The notes under the pieces are model-generated. The model was given only the letters and a program-made list of their open reading frames with translations. It did not search any database and was not told the DNA's origin. This document shows positions 1 through 8,370 of a stretch of 20,479 bases of DNA, piece by piece. Where the stretch lies: positions 1 to 20,479 of the forward strand of contig DLKK01000052.1 in NCBI GenBank assembly GCA_002478955.1, given 5' to 3'. The position numbers and the translations under genes were made by a program. Source of the DNA: Treponema sp. UBA7590. Lineage in GTDB: Bacteria; Spirochaetota; Spirochaetia; Treponematales; Treponemataceae. Position 1 is the stretch's first letter. Each line of letters opens with the position of its first letter.

Positions 1-752
1 TGCACGATATCTACGCGAAAGTTTTTCCAAAAGATTTTTCCAGGTTAAAAGACAAACTTGTGAAAGCCTACAGCCTTTTGAACTACAGAAATATCGCAAA
101 AAATGCAAAAATTGTTTTTACAGTTTCGGAATTCAGCAAAAAACAGATTGCGGAAATGTACAAAATTCCCACACAAAAAATTTGTGTAGTTCCAAATGGT
201 TGGGATCACTTTAATTCAATAGAAGAAGATGAGCGGATTTTTGAAAGATTTCCTTCGTTAAAAAAAGGTGATTTTTATTTTACTCTTGGCTCACTAAGTA
301 AACGCAAGAATCTTGCATGGATATGCAAATACGCAAAATCTCATCCGGACGAGAACTTTGCAGTAAGTGGAAAAGCTATCAGCGGACTTGTTCCGGAAGA
401 ACTGAAAGATTTAAAAACGCTCAAAAATGTAACTCTGCTTGGATATGTTTCTGACGGAGAAGTAAAATCGTTAATGAAAAACTGCAAGGCATTTGTTTTT
501 CCAAGCTATTATGAAGGTTTTGGAATTCCTCCGCTGGAAGCACTTTCTGTTGGAGCTAAAATAATTGTCTCAAAAGCCGCATCTTTACCTGAAATTTATA
601 AGAATACAGCCCATTATATTTCTCCGGACAACGCAAATGTCCAGCTGAAAGAACTTTTAAAAGAAGAAACTGCCACACCAGATGAAATCTTGAAAAAATA
701 TACATACGATGCGGCGGCAAAAAAACTTTATGAGACTTTAAAAAAGTCCTAA
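1..752 (+). CDS. GT4-family glycosyltransferase, 3' part (5' end outside window)
   Basis: This enzyme probably transfers a sugar from a nucleotide-sugar donor to a growing glycan at the cytoplasmic face of the membrane. The reading frame is open from base 3, and the upstream codons encode an HDIYAKVFP stretch typical of the GT-B N-domain just before the TVSEFS segment. The GTG at 60 is therefore unlikely to be the start, and the gene begins before the window. The C-terminal domain shows FPSYYEGFGIPPLEA, with the two glutamates of the GT4 E-x7-E donor-binding motif at codons 513 and 537. It resembles the GT4 gene at 4708 in both the TVSEFSK segment and the EGFG-PPLEA motif, so the two are probably related. 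It ends 16 bases before a convergent gene. The family call is firm, but donor and acceptor are unknown. Confidence 0.85.
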   Translation, partial: HDIYAKVFPKDFSRLKDKLVKAYSLLNYRNIAKNAKIVFTVSEFSKKQIAEMYKIPTQKICVVPNGWDHFNSIEEDERIFERFPSLKKGDFYFTLGSLSKRKNLAWICKYAKSHPDENFAVSGKAISGLVPEELKDLKTLKNVTLLGYVSDGEVKSLMKNCKAFVFPSYYEGFGIPPLEALSVGAKIIVSKAASLPEIYKNTAHYISPDNANVQLKELLKEETATPDEILKKYTYDAAAKKLYETLKKS

Positions 753-768
753 AATCGTTTCTTAAAGA

Positions 769-2721
769 CTAAAACAAAACCTTCAATCCGCAGCCCATAA
801 TCACGCCAAACTGAACCGGATATTCATCATTGTCCACAAAATGGTACGGCGTTGAAAAATCAGCATTTTTGCAGTTTCCATTGTTTCCGTAAATGCTGCG
901 ATCGTAATTATCACTGTCAATCATAGTATAATAGCTGTAAAGGAATCCAAGATTTAGGCTGAACTGCAAGTCTCGCTGAATATTTTTATGCTCAAAAGTC
1001 GTCTCAAGTTTTATCATGTGCATCCAGTTGTATGCGCCGTCATGCAAGAAATATTTCTTCAGATCATCACGATTGTATTTGCTCAACTCTGAATATAAAG
1101 AACTTCCAGGAACCTGCTGGCTTCCATAATCTGCACCATGACGGATAAACTGATACTGAAGCGCAGTGCTCACAAAACTTCGAGGCTTCATCTCAAAGCG
1201 GAAGAAGAATTCGTCAGCATTAGGCGGAAGATAATAACCAAGATTCTCACCATTATTTGTGTAATTTTCCATAATATAATGATTGTATGTTGAAGCATAA
1301 TTTATCGCATGATGAGTATAACAATATGGCTCAACTTTTGTGTATCGTGTAGAAACGCTTGCAAACGGAAGCCAAGGAATAACTGCCTTTGCACCAAGCT
1401 GTCCAGAAAACATTACACGAGTTTCAGTGAACCAGTTGTTCTGGATATTAAGCTCATCAAAATAAATTGAAGCCCAGATTTTTCCAACTCCAGGTTTTCT
1501 TAGCATTATATCGCCAAAAAGCGCAAGATTATCCGAATCGCCGGTATGATTCTGGTACTCAACATAGATAAAAAGTGGAAAAAGATAACCGATTTCAAAA
1601 CGTTTCGGGTAAACTACTGAGCTACCAAAATCAAGATGCAGATATTTGAAGTCAAGTTCAATCATATTCAATGAAAATGCGTTCTGCCAGAAATATGAAT
1701 CATCAGAACCGTCAACTTTCTCTGGATATGAATTTGAGTTCATATAGTCTGCGTTCGGATATTCAAGGATTCCGGCAAGCGTTGAAAATTTAAGCCAGCT
1801 GAACATTTCAATTCCTGTGTTGAATTCAAAGAATGGCCTGGCCTGCCGGTTCAGCACAAGAGAACTTCCGTTGTCCATTGCGGCCCATTCATGAGACTGG
1901 CGGCCGGCACCAATTGTCAGATGGTCATCAAGGAAAGACGCTTTTATTTCCGCAAGAACGCTTCCGCTCATGCCAAATTCTGTAGCCCATCCTTCTGTTC
2001 CAGAGGCTGACAAATTTGACAGAAGATAAACCTGTCCATCCCAAGGTTTCTTGTAGGAATATGGAAGATAACTGTTGTTCAAATATTTTGTGATTGTACG
2101 GCGATTTGGTTCATCATATTTTTTTCCATCTTTGTCTAAATCTCCATCCAAAAAGTCTTCCACGCCAGGCTCAAACCATGAGTAGCCAATAAAATATTCC
2201 CCCTGTTCCTTTAACGGCATATAGGTAAAATCAAAAATTCCAGTGAAACCGTAAGAAACATAGTTTGTTATGTCACCGCGGAAATTTATTTCCGGCATAA
2301 AATCAAAGCCTACAGAATTAAAATCAGATTTGTTATAAATTCCGCCCGAAACATTTCCTTCGAGTCCAAAATCGTATAGAAACGAAAAATGATATTTTTC
2401 ATCTTTTGTCTGAACCGCAAGATGCCTTGCATTGTTCTTTTTTTCAGGATTTATTTCATATTTTGCCTTGAAATTTTCAAGAATTTCAATTTCTGAAGCT
2501 TTCAAAGCGTCTTCGTGCTCTAAAATCTGGTCAATCGCCTTGAAAATCCTTGAGACTGTGTACGGTTTTGCGCCTGGCAAAAAATCACAGAATCCTTTCA
2601 TCTCCGCAATCTCAAGAATGCTATAAATTTCGTCATCAACATTTACAGAAAGATTTTTCTGGGCGAAACAAAATTCCATGCACAAAAACAGAGCAAAAAT
2701 TGATAAAATAATCTTCTTCAT
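769..2721 (-). CDS. Predicted outer-membrane beta-barrel protein, Wzi-like (paralogue 1)
   Basis: The 650-residue protein starts with a signal peptide (about residues 1-20, ending CFAQ). A short helical region follows (about 28-95) with the pattern IYSILEIAEMKGF ... KPYTVSRIF, which resembles the N-terminal segment of capsule-assembly Wzi-family proteins. The rest is rich in alternating aromatic and polar residues, as in a large beta barrel, and it ends in Phe, the usual terminal residue for BAM recognition. Wzi proteins are outer-membrane lectins that hold capsule at the cell surface. The upstream gene at 2731-4650 is a paralogue: both have an HG motif near the same residue (528 here) and a similar layout. 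The start is supported by AAGG about 8 bases upstream of the ATG. It lies 9 bases downstream of the paralogue and is probably cotranscribed with it. The Wzi assignment is by pattern only; a different porin-like family is possible. Confidence 0.55.
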   Translation of the reverse strand: MKKIILSIFALFLCMEFCFAQKNLSVNVDDEIYSILEIAEMKGFCDFLPGAKPYTVSRIFKAIDQILEHEDALKASEIEILENFKAKYEINPEKKNNARHLAVQTKDEKYHFSFLYDFGLEGNVSGGIYNKSDFNSVGFDFMPEINFRGDITNYVSYGFTGIFDFTYMPLKEQGEYFIGYSWFEPGVEDFLDGDLDKDGKKYDEPNRRTITKYLNNSYLPYSYKKPWDGQVYLLSNLSASGTEGWATEFGMSGSVLAEIKASFLDDHLTIGAGRQSHEWAAMDNGSSLVLNRQARPFFEFNTGIEMFSWLKFSTLAGILEYPNADYMNSNSYPEKVDGSDDSYFWQNAFSLNMIELDFKYLHLDFGSSVVYPKRFEIGYLFPLFIYVEYQNHTGDSDNLALFGDIMLRKPGVGKIWASIYFDELNIQNNWFTETRVMFSGQLGAKAVIPWLPFASVSTRYTKVEPYCYTHHAINYASTYNHYIMENYTNNGENLGYYLPPNADEFFFRFEMKPRSFVSTALQYQFIRHGADYGSQQVPGSSLYSELSKYNRDDLKKYFLHDGAYNWMHMIKLETTFEHKNIQRDLQFSLNLGFLYSYYTMIDSDNYDRSIYGNNGNCKNADFSTPYHFVDNDEYPVQFGVIMGCGLKVLF

Positions 2722-2730
2722 ATTTCAACC

Positions 2731-4650
2731 TTATTCAAAAAGTTTATATTCAAACATCAGACAACCTTCAAAACCGTGGGCAAAATTTCCTTCTTCATTC
2801 TTGTTATTAAAAATAAACGAATATGTTGCCCTGCCAGAAAGGCTCATTTGTGGCGTTATATCATACGAAGCCTTTGCTGTAATGCTGTTTGTAAACTGAA
2901 CCGAACCTGTAAGAACATAAGTGCGGGCAATATCCTCAGCCTCTTCATCTGTGACAAGTCCCATTTTTCTTAAAACACTCGGATAATAAGAATAATATTT
3001 TTTTCCGTCAATTTCTATTGTGTTATTGAACAAACCGAATGAATTTGTTCCGTGCGCCAAAAACAGATAATCAAGCTCCGCATTCCATTTTGAAATCTGA
3101 CTGTATGAAACACGAGCCTGAAAACCAATCGCATCAGGTCCGAACGGAGAACCAATCCACGAACAAAGCGGAACACTTGAATTTGACTGCATGTCATTTC
3201 TTGTGCTGTAGAGAGACCAGTCTGCGCCCTGCTTTATGTAACAGAACGGGCTTGTATAAATACCTTCCAAAGTTCCTGTCCACCAGCCATTGTTTTTATC
3301 CGGAATAGTAAGCTCAAAACCTGCCTGAAATCCCAGGCTGTCCGGAATGGAATTTGCGTTTGCTGAACCAAGTTCTAACGGGGTCTGCATTTCATTCTGC
3401 GCATATAAGAAATAAAGTCGGGAATACTTGAACGGAGTAAGCTCAAGTGAAATTCCCATATATTGGCAGATGTGCGCCTCTCCATAATATTCCTTTTCAA
3501 TATCGCTCACGTAATCGCTGTCTTCCCACGAGCCGAATGAATGCATAATCATCAGAGGATTCAGATGTTTAAGCTCAAAACCGCTCTGGACAAGAGTTGC
3601 CTCAAGAATTCCAAAGCGAATCCAGTCAAAAAGCGGACGCGCCTCCACACTGTGCATATAAAGATATTTATCTGTGCTCACCTGGACAACATCAAGGTTG
3701 TATTTCATTCTAGGTGAATAAAGATTAAGCTGGAAATATCCTTCTGTCTCAAAAGTTGAGTTATAAATCACAGAACCTGTAAGAGTTTTTCCAACCTGAA
3801 GTCCTTGCCGGCCAAAATTTATATTTACGCCCCATTTTTTAAAAGTTTTTCCGGCACTTCCGTATGCAGTTTTTGGCCAGAAGAAATCCATATCACTTGT
3901 ATTATAGAAAATATTTGTAACATTTGAATCTGTGTCCATTCCCCAGAAACTTTTTGCAAAAGAGATTCCTGTGTGGATTATAAAATAGTCGCTCCACCCC
4001 AAATAGAGCGGAATTTCCGCAAAAGATTTTGAACCGTAAGAATTTATAAATCCAGAATATGCGCCGTATTTTGCACCACTGTCTTGTATTACACTGCGTT
4101 CATATTCCGCAGGATTCTTAAGTTTCGACATCTCTATCTCATCTATTTTTTTCCAATCGATATTTGAGCCATCAGCCTTGTCTCTATAATTTTCCGGCGA
4201 CAAAATATCATAACCATTCACAGAATTATTGTGTCCTGTGTAGTCGGTCGCAAACGACCAGTCAAGTTCAGAGTTACTTTTATACATGGTTCCTGGCGCG
4301 GCATTCAAATTAAAACCAAAATAGACCGATCCCATATCAAAATAAAAAGCTTTTTTTCCAAGATAATCAGAAAGCTTATCATAAAGATTTTTTCCGGCAT
4401 CGCTCAGTTTCTCATAAGGAACAAGATTCAAATACATTTTAAGTTCGCCGACAGAAATCGGGGCGTTTGTTGCAAAAGAAGTGCGCTGAGTTTCATTTGA
4501 AAGCATAAAAAGCGCGTCATAAACCCAATGTCCAGCTGGAATAAGCTGCTGGGAGCCATAAGTTTCCGCATTTAAAAAAGAACAAAACGAAAAAAATGCG
4601 GCAAAAACCAGAATATAACCTTTTTTTATCATTTTTTTTGTAAAATACAT
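2731..4650 (-). CDS. Predicted outer-membrane beta-barrel protein, Wzi-like (paralogue 2)
   Basis: The 639-residue protein is exported: residues 7-28 (MIKKGYILVF through SFLNA) form a signal peptide. The mature protein begins with GHWVYDALFMLSN and later ISVGELKMYLNLV, the same short helical lead seen in Wzi-family proteins and reminiscent of an SLH repeat. A long region of predicted beta strands follows, with many Tyr, Trp, Phe and Gly residues. The HG motif at residue 533 matches the position in its neighbour. The start is uncertain: an AGAGG lies directly against the ATG at 4650 with no spacer, whereas the internal ATG at 4632 would give a more ordinary signal peptide but sits 18 bases from that AGAGG. 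It is the first gene of the minus-strand pair and diverges from the glycosyltransferase gene at 4708. The likely role is surface glycan binding or assembly; the family call is moderate. Confidence 0.5.
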   Translation of the reverse strand: MYFTKKMIKKGYILVFAAFFSFCSFLNAETYGSQQLIPAGHWVYDALFMLSNETQRTSFATNAPISVGELKMYLNLVPYEKLSDAGKNLYDKLSDYLGKKAFYFDMGSVYFGFNLNAAPGTMYKSNSELDWSFATDYTGHNNSVNGYDILSPENYRDKADGSNIDWKKIDEIEMSKLKNPAEYERSVIQDSGAKYGAYSGFINSYGSKSFAEIPLYLGWSDYFIIHTGISFAKSFWGMDTDSNVTNIFYNTSDMDFFWPKTAYGSAGKTFKKWGVNINFGRQGLQVGKTLTGSVIYNSTFETEGYFQLNLYSPRMKYNLDVVQVSTDKYLYMHSVEARPLFDWIRFGILEATLVQSGFELKHLNPLMIMHSFGSWEDSDYVSDIEKEYYGEAHICQYMGISLELTPFKYSRLYFLYAQNEMQTPLELGSANANSIPDSLGFQAGFELTIPDKNNGWWTGTLEGIYTSPFCYIKQGADWSLYSTRNDMQSNSSVPLCSWIGSPFGPDAIGFQARVSYSQISKWNAELDYLFLAHGTNSFGLFNNTIEIDGKKYYSYYPSVLRKMGLVTDEEAEDIARTYVLTGSVQFTNSITAKASYDITPQMSLSGRATYSFIFNNKNEEGNFAHGFEGCLMFEYKLFE

Positions 4651-4707
4651 CCTCTTGTTTTACCATTTTTTGTAGAAAAAATAAACACTTTATTCTATTC
4701 TATATGT
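4651..4707. promoter_or_regulatory. Divergent intergenic region with overlapping promoter-like elements
   Basis: These 57 bases separate the Wzi-like gene from the divergent GT4 gene. The tandem TATTC repeat at 4691-4705 gives -10-like boxes on both strands. On the minus strand, TAGAAT at 4697-4692 sits 17 bases from a weak -35 (TGGCAA, inside the GT gene) and would give a leader of about 35 bases. On the plus strand, TATTCT at 4696-4701 would start transcription close to the ATG at 4708. Neither -35 is convincing. Confidence 0.35.
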
Positions 4708-5778
4708 ATGAAACTTGCCATAGACTGCCGAATGACAAACAGCGGAGGAATCGGTTCATATTTAAATGCGCTCCTTCCCTATCTTACAAAAAAAAATGAA
4801 TGCCTTTTGCTCGGAAACAAGAATGAGCTTGAAAAATTCAAGTCTGAAAAAACAGAAATTCTGAATCTTGAAGTAAAAACTTTTTCATTAAGAGAACTTT
4901 TTGCATTTCCAAAAGAAATACTGAAAAAAATCAACAGTTGCGACATTTATTATTCGCCGTACTTCAATGTTCCTGGAAGAATAACCGGTGGAATAAAAAT
5001 TCCAGTTTTCACAACAATCCATGATGTGGTTTTTCTTGATGTTCCAGGTCTTGCTTCAAAATCAGGAACAATCATCAGAAAATTCTTCTATAAATATGCG
5101 GTTTTCAAATCGAGGAAAATTTTCACAGTATCTGAATTTTCAAAGGAACGCATAATTCATAACTTAAAATGCAAAAAAAATGTCGTTGTAACGTATAATG
5201 CCGTTCCAGGCTGGTTTTATGAAAAAGATTCTGAACCAACTTCCATAACCGAAAAAGAAAATTCAATACTTTTTGTTGGAAATATAAAAAAACACAAAGG
5301 TCTTTCTGTCCTTGTTGACGCTTTTAAAATTGCAAAGGAAAAAGGTTTTGACCTTACGCTGAAAATTGTCGGAAATTCCGAGAATTTCCGCACAGCAGAT
5401 GAAAATATCTTCAAAAAAATAAGCGAAGCTCCAAAAAATTCAATTTTGTTCACCGGCAGAATCAGCGACAAAGAATTAAAGGAACTTTATAGGAAAACAA
5501 AAAGACTCGTGCAGCCGTCTTTCTACGAAGGTTTCGGAATGCCACCGCTTGAAGCCATGAGCCTTGGAACAAAAGCAATAATCTCTGACATTCCGGTTTT
5601 CAGGGAAATCTACAAGGATTTTCCCGTAACATTTTTCAAAGCCGGTGACTGTAACGATTTGGCGGAAAAATTGCTTTCTATAAAGAACGAAAATGATGAA
5701 ATAAAAGAATTTCCGCAAATCTACTCATTTGAAAAAACTGCGGAAATCATTCAAAAAACTCTTGAGGAATCACTATGA
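4708..5778 (+). CDS. GT4-family glycosyltransferase
   Basis: This is a complete 356-residue GT-B glycosyltransferase, of usual length for GT4. The N-domain begins MKLAIDCRM followed by the Gly-rich GGIGSY acceptor-side loop, and HDVVFLD and FTVSEFSK follow at the expected places. The C-domain starts with ILFVGNIKKHKG and has FYEGFGMPPLEAM, with the E-x7-E glutamates at 274 and 282. It is expected to work in the cytoplasm, adding a hexose or similar sugar to a lipid-linked glycan. No Shine-Dalgarno sequence is visible before the ATG, and a promoter-like AT stretch sits immediately upstream, so the transcript may be leaderless. It overlaps the next gene by four bases (ATGA), indicating one operon with translational coupling. 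Sugar specificity cannot be read from the sequence. Confidence 0.9.
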   Translation: MKLAIDCRMTNSGGIGSYLNALLPYLTKKNECLLLGNKNELEKFKSEKTEILNLEVKTFSLRELFAFPKEILKKINSCDIYYSPYFNVPGRITGGIKIPVFTTIHDVVFLDVPGLASKSGTIIRKFFYKYAVFKSRKIFTVSEFSKERIIHNLKCKKNVVVTYNAVPGWFYEKDSEPTSITEKENSILFVGNIKKHKGLSVLVDAFKIAKEKGFDLTLKIVGNSENFRTADENIFKKISEAPKNSILFTGRISDKELKELYRKTKRLVQPSFYEGFGMPPLEAMSLGTKAIISDIPVFREIYKDFPVTFFKAGDCNDLAEKLLSIKNENDEIKEFPQIYSFEKTAEIIQKTLEESL

Positions 5779-6887
5779 AAGTAGCAATTGTACACGACTG
5801 GCTTGTAAATTACGGCGGCGCTGAGCTTTTTGTTGAATATCTTTTGAAAATCTATCTGGACGCTGAAATTTTCACGCTTGTATACGACAAAAAACGGATT
5901 GGAAACCACTTTTTGAACAATAAAATCCACACTTCAAAAATCCAGAAACTGCCGATGGCAAGCAGAATTTACACAAAACTTTTAAAATTTATGCCGACAG
6001 CCTTTGAGTCATTTGACTTCAGCGGATTCGACCTTGTGATTTCATCCTCTTCATGCTGCGCGAAAGGCGTAATCACTCCGCCGTACGTTCCTCATGTAGC
6101 CTTTATCCATTCACCGATGCGCTACGCCTGGGATTTGTTTTTTGACTATAGAAAACGAAGCGGCAAGCTGACTCAGTTTTTCATGAACAGATGGATTCCT
6201 TCTCTACGGCTATGGGATTATGTTTCAAGCCAAAGAATTGACACAATCATCGCAAATTCAAAATTCATCGCGCGGAGAATAAAAAAATTCTGGAACCGCG
6301 ACGCAAAAGTGATTTATCTTCCGGTTGATGTAAGCCGGTTCAATCCTTCTGAAAAACCGCGTGAAGATTTTTACGTTGCGTTCAGCCGGCTTGTTCCATA
6401 CAAAAGAATCGACCTCGCGGTCTCTTCATGCAAAAAACTTGGAAAAAAGCTTGTTGTAATCGGCGGCGGCTCGGAGATGGAAAATCTGAAAAAACTTGCC
6501 GGCAACGACAAGAACATAACATTTTTGGGCAGGGCCAGCGATGAGGTTCTGCAGGATAATCTTCAGCGTTGCAAGGCGCTTTTGTTCTGCGCAGAGGAAG
6601 ATTTCGGTTTTGTTCCTCTAGAGGCGCAGGCTTGCGGCGCTCCAGTAATTGCTTTTGGCCGCGGAGGCGCACTTGAAACAGTTGTGGACGGAAAGACCGG
6701 AATTTTCTTTGAAGAGCAAAAAATCGAGTCTCTTTCAAACGCAATCCTTGAATTTGAAAAACTTGATGCCGGAGGAAAATTCAAGAAAGAAGAAATTGTT
6801 TCCCATGCACGTTCATTCACAGAAGAACGTTTCCAAAGAGAGTTCATAAATACTGTACAAGAAACCGTTAAAAAGTTAAAATATTAA
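5775..6887 (+). CDS. GT4-family glycosyltransferase, WbaZ-like
   Basis: The 370-residue protein begins KVAIVHDWLVNYGGAE, the N-terminal signature of the GT4 subgroup containing mannosyltransferases such as WbaZ of O-antigen clusters. The central segment AFIHSPMRYAWDLF and the IIANSKFIARRI stretch are also typical. The C-domain carries AFSRLVPYKRIDLA and then EDFGFVPLEA, whose glutamates at 275 and 283 form the E-x7-E donor-binding motif. The expected role is addition of a sugar, perhaps mannose or a related hexose, to the lipid-linked repeat unit; the donor is inferred only from the subgroup. The start has a good GAGGAA ribosome site about 7 bases upstream, inside the end of the previous gene, and the ATGA overlap implies coupled translation. 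Only four bases separate it from the next gene. Confidence 0.88.
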   Translation: MKVAIVHDWLVNYGGAELFVEYLLKIYLDAEIFTLVYDKKRIGNHFLNNKIHTSKIQKLPMASRIYTKLLKFMPTAFESFDFSGFDLVISSSSCCAKGVITPPYVPHVAFIHSPMRYAWDLFFDYRKRSGKLTQFFMNRWIPSLRLWDYVSSQRIDTIIANSKFIARRIKKFWNRDAKVIYLPVDVSRFNPSEKPREDFYVAFSRLVPYKRIDLAVSSCKKLGKKLVVIGGGSEMENLKKLAGNDKNITFLGRASDEVLQDNLQRCKALLFCAEEDFGFVPLEAQACGAPVIAFGRGGALETVVDGKTGIFFEEQKIESLSNAILEFEKLDAGGKFKKEEIVSHARSFTEERFQREFINTVQETVKKLKY

Positions 6888-6891
6888 GCCT

Positions 6892-8367
6892 ATGACCACA
6901 AACGAATTTATCAATTATTTTAAAAAGACCTACCGAAACAGAACAAGTTCTTTTTTTTCCGGACTGATGATTATGCTTTCTGACGCAGTCGCGCTTTTTT
7001 GTTGTGTCGGACTGGCATTCCTTATAATGAATTTCATAAATCCGTCCGCAATAAATTTCAGGTCATTCATCTATTATTCAGTATTTTTCCCGATAATCCT
7101 TGTGATTTTCTACGCGTCAGGACTTTATCCGGGAATTCTGCTTTCTCCGTCTGAAGAAGTACGCAAAATGACGATAATAACATTTTTCTGTTACTTCGGA
7201 CTCTGTATTGCACTGGTTTTCTTTGGAGAAGACAATGAGACAATAACTGGCGCAATCGCCGAAAATCTCATCAAGGACAGCGATACCTGGGGAGTAATCT
7301 GCGCATTTCTGCTGGCAATTCCGATTTCCGCAATAGGTCTTCCTGCAACCAGGGAATTTTCACGCCATGTATTCGGAAAATTCCATTTTTATGGAGTTCC
7401 TGCCGTAATATACTGCACCGGTGACAGCGCAAAAGAAGTAATAAACCGTCTTATAAAACGCCCTGATTTAGGCTATAAACCGGCTGTAATCATAGACAGC
7501 TCTGCCACAGAATGTTACATGAACAACGGAATTCCAGTTTTTCCTGACTCAGATGAAATTCTTGAGACAATAAAGCAGCTCAAGATAAAAGTCGCAATAA
7601 TATGTGATTTCAAAGGAAAACGAAGACCTATCATGTCTTCTTACCGGTACACAATAAATATTTCAAATCATCAGGATATTTACACATCTTCCATGCATCT
7701 TAGGGATTTGGGCGGAATTCTTGGATTTTCGGCAACGCATAACCTTACAAAACGCTGGAATCTTTTTCTAAAAAGACTCATAGACATTGTTCTTTGTCTT
7801 ATTGCGGCGATAATTGTAATTCCGTTTTCGGTTGTAATTGCTATTGTTATAAAAGCGACTTCCCCAGGACCAGTTTTTTACGGCCATAAACGAGTCGGCA
7901 AAAACGGAAAACACATAAAGTGCTGGAAATTCCGCTCAATGTATAAAAATTCCCAGGAAATGCTTGAAAAAATTCTTGCGGAAGATCCTGTACGCCGCAC
8001 AGAATGGGAAAAAGACAGAAAATTTGTTGATGATCCGCGCGTTACAAAATTCGGAAAATTCTTAAGAAAATCAAGCCTTGACGAGCTTCCTCAGCTATGG
8101 AATATTTTTATCGGAGAAATGAGTTTTGTCGGTCCGCGCCCCGTTACAGAAGAAGAACTTGAAAAATACGGTGAAAACGCTGACTATATTTTGACTGTAA
8201 CCCCGGGACTTTCTGGAATGTGGCAAATTTCAGGCCGTTCTGACACAGGTTATGAGGAAAGAATCAATCTTGACACATATTACATTCAAAACTGGTCGGT
8301 TTGGCTCGACATATGGATTCTTATAAAAACTGTCTGGGTTGTAATCAACGGAAAAGGCGCATATTAA
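6892..8367 (+). CDS. Polyprenyl-phosphate glycosyl-1-phosphate transferase, WbaP-type
   Basis: This membrane enzyme should start glycan synthesis by moving a sugar-1-phosphate from a UDP-sugar to undecaprenyl phosphate. The 491 residues follow the WbaP layout: four or so hydrophobic segments in the first 160 residues, a central soluble region (about 165-290), a re-entrant hydrophobic helix (LKRLIDIVLCLIAAIIVIPF, about 297-316), then the catalytic bacterial sugar-transferase domain. That domain has SPGPVFYGHKRVGKNGK, KFRSM, the catalytic Asp-Glu pair 397-398 in SLDELPQLWN, FVGPRPV, and PGLSGMWQISGRS. All expected motifs are present, so it should be active. The substrate could be galactose, glucose or another hexose phosphate. 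No clear ribosome site precedes the ATG, so translation is probably coupled to the gene ending four bases earlier. Confidence 0.93.
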   Translation: MTTNEFINYFKKTYRNRTSSFFSGLMIMLSDAVALFCCVGLAFLIMNFINPSAINFRSFIYYSVFFPIILVIFYASGLYPGILLSPSEEVRKMTIITFFCYFGLCIALVFFGEDNETITGAIAENLIKDSDTWGVICAFLLAIPISAIGLPATREFSRHVFGKFHFYGVPAVIYCTGDSAKEVINRLIKRPDLGYKPAVIIDSSATECYMNNGIPVFPDSDEILETIKQLKIKVAIICDFKGKRRPIMSSYRYTINISNHQDIYTSSMHLRDLGGILGFSATHNLTKRWNLFLKRLIDIVLCLIAAIIVIPFSVVIAIVIKATSPGPVFYGHKRVGKNGKHIKCWKFRSMYKNSQEMLEKILAEDPVRRTEWEKDRKFVDDPRVTKFGKFLRKSSLDELPQLWNIFIGEMSFVGPRPVTEEELEKYGENADYILTVTPGLSGMWQISGRSDTGYEERINLDTYYIQNWSVWLDIWILIKTVWVVINGKGAY

Positions 8368-8370
8368 AAA

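Noticed and set aside
721..748. Hairpin GACTTTAAAAAAGTC as a terminator between the convergent genes
   Set aside because: The stem has only six pairs, mostly A-T. On the minus strand a T run follows only after an 8-base gap, and on the plus strand no T run follows. It lies within codons.
60..752. GTG at 60 as the true start of the first glycosyltransferase
   Set aside because: The frame is open upstream to base 3 and encodes family-typical residues (HDIYAKVFP), so the gene is cut by the window edge.
4231..4500. 89-codon plus-strand open frame inside the Wzi-like gene
   Set aside because: It is a shadow of a long real gene, and its translation shows no recognisable domain.
6382..6847. Two overlapping minus-strand open frames inside the WbaZ-like gene
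   Set aside because: The coding gene has full GT4 motifs; the antisense products are Arg/Pro-rich or Ser/Pro-rich noise.
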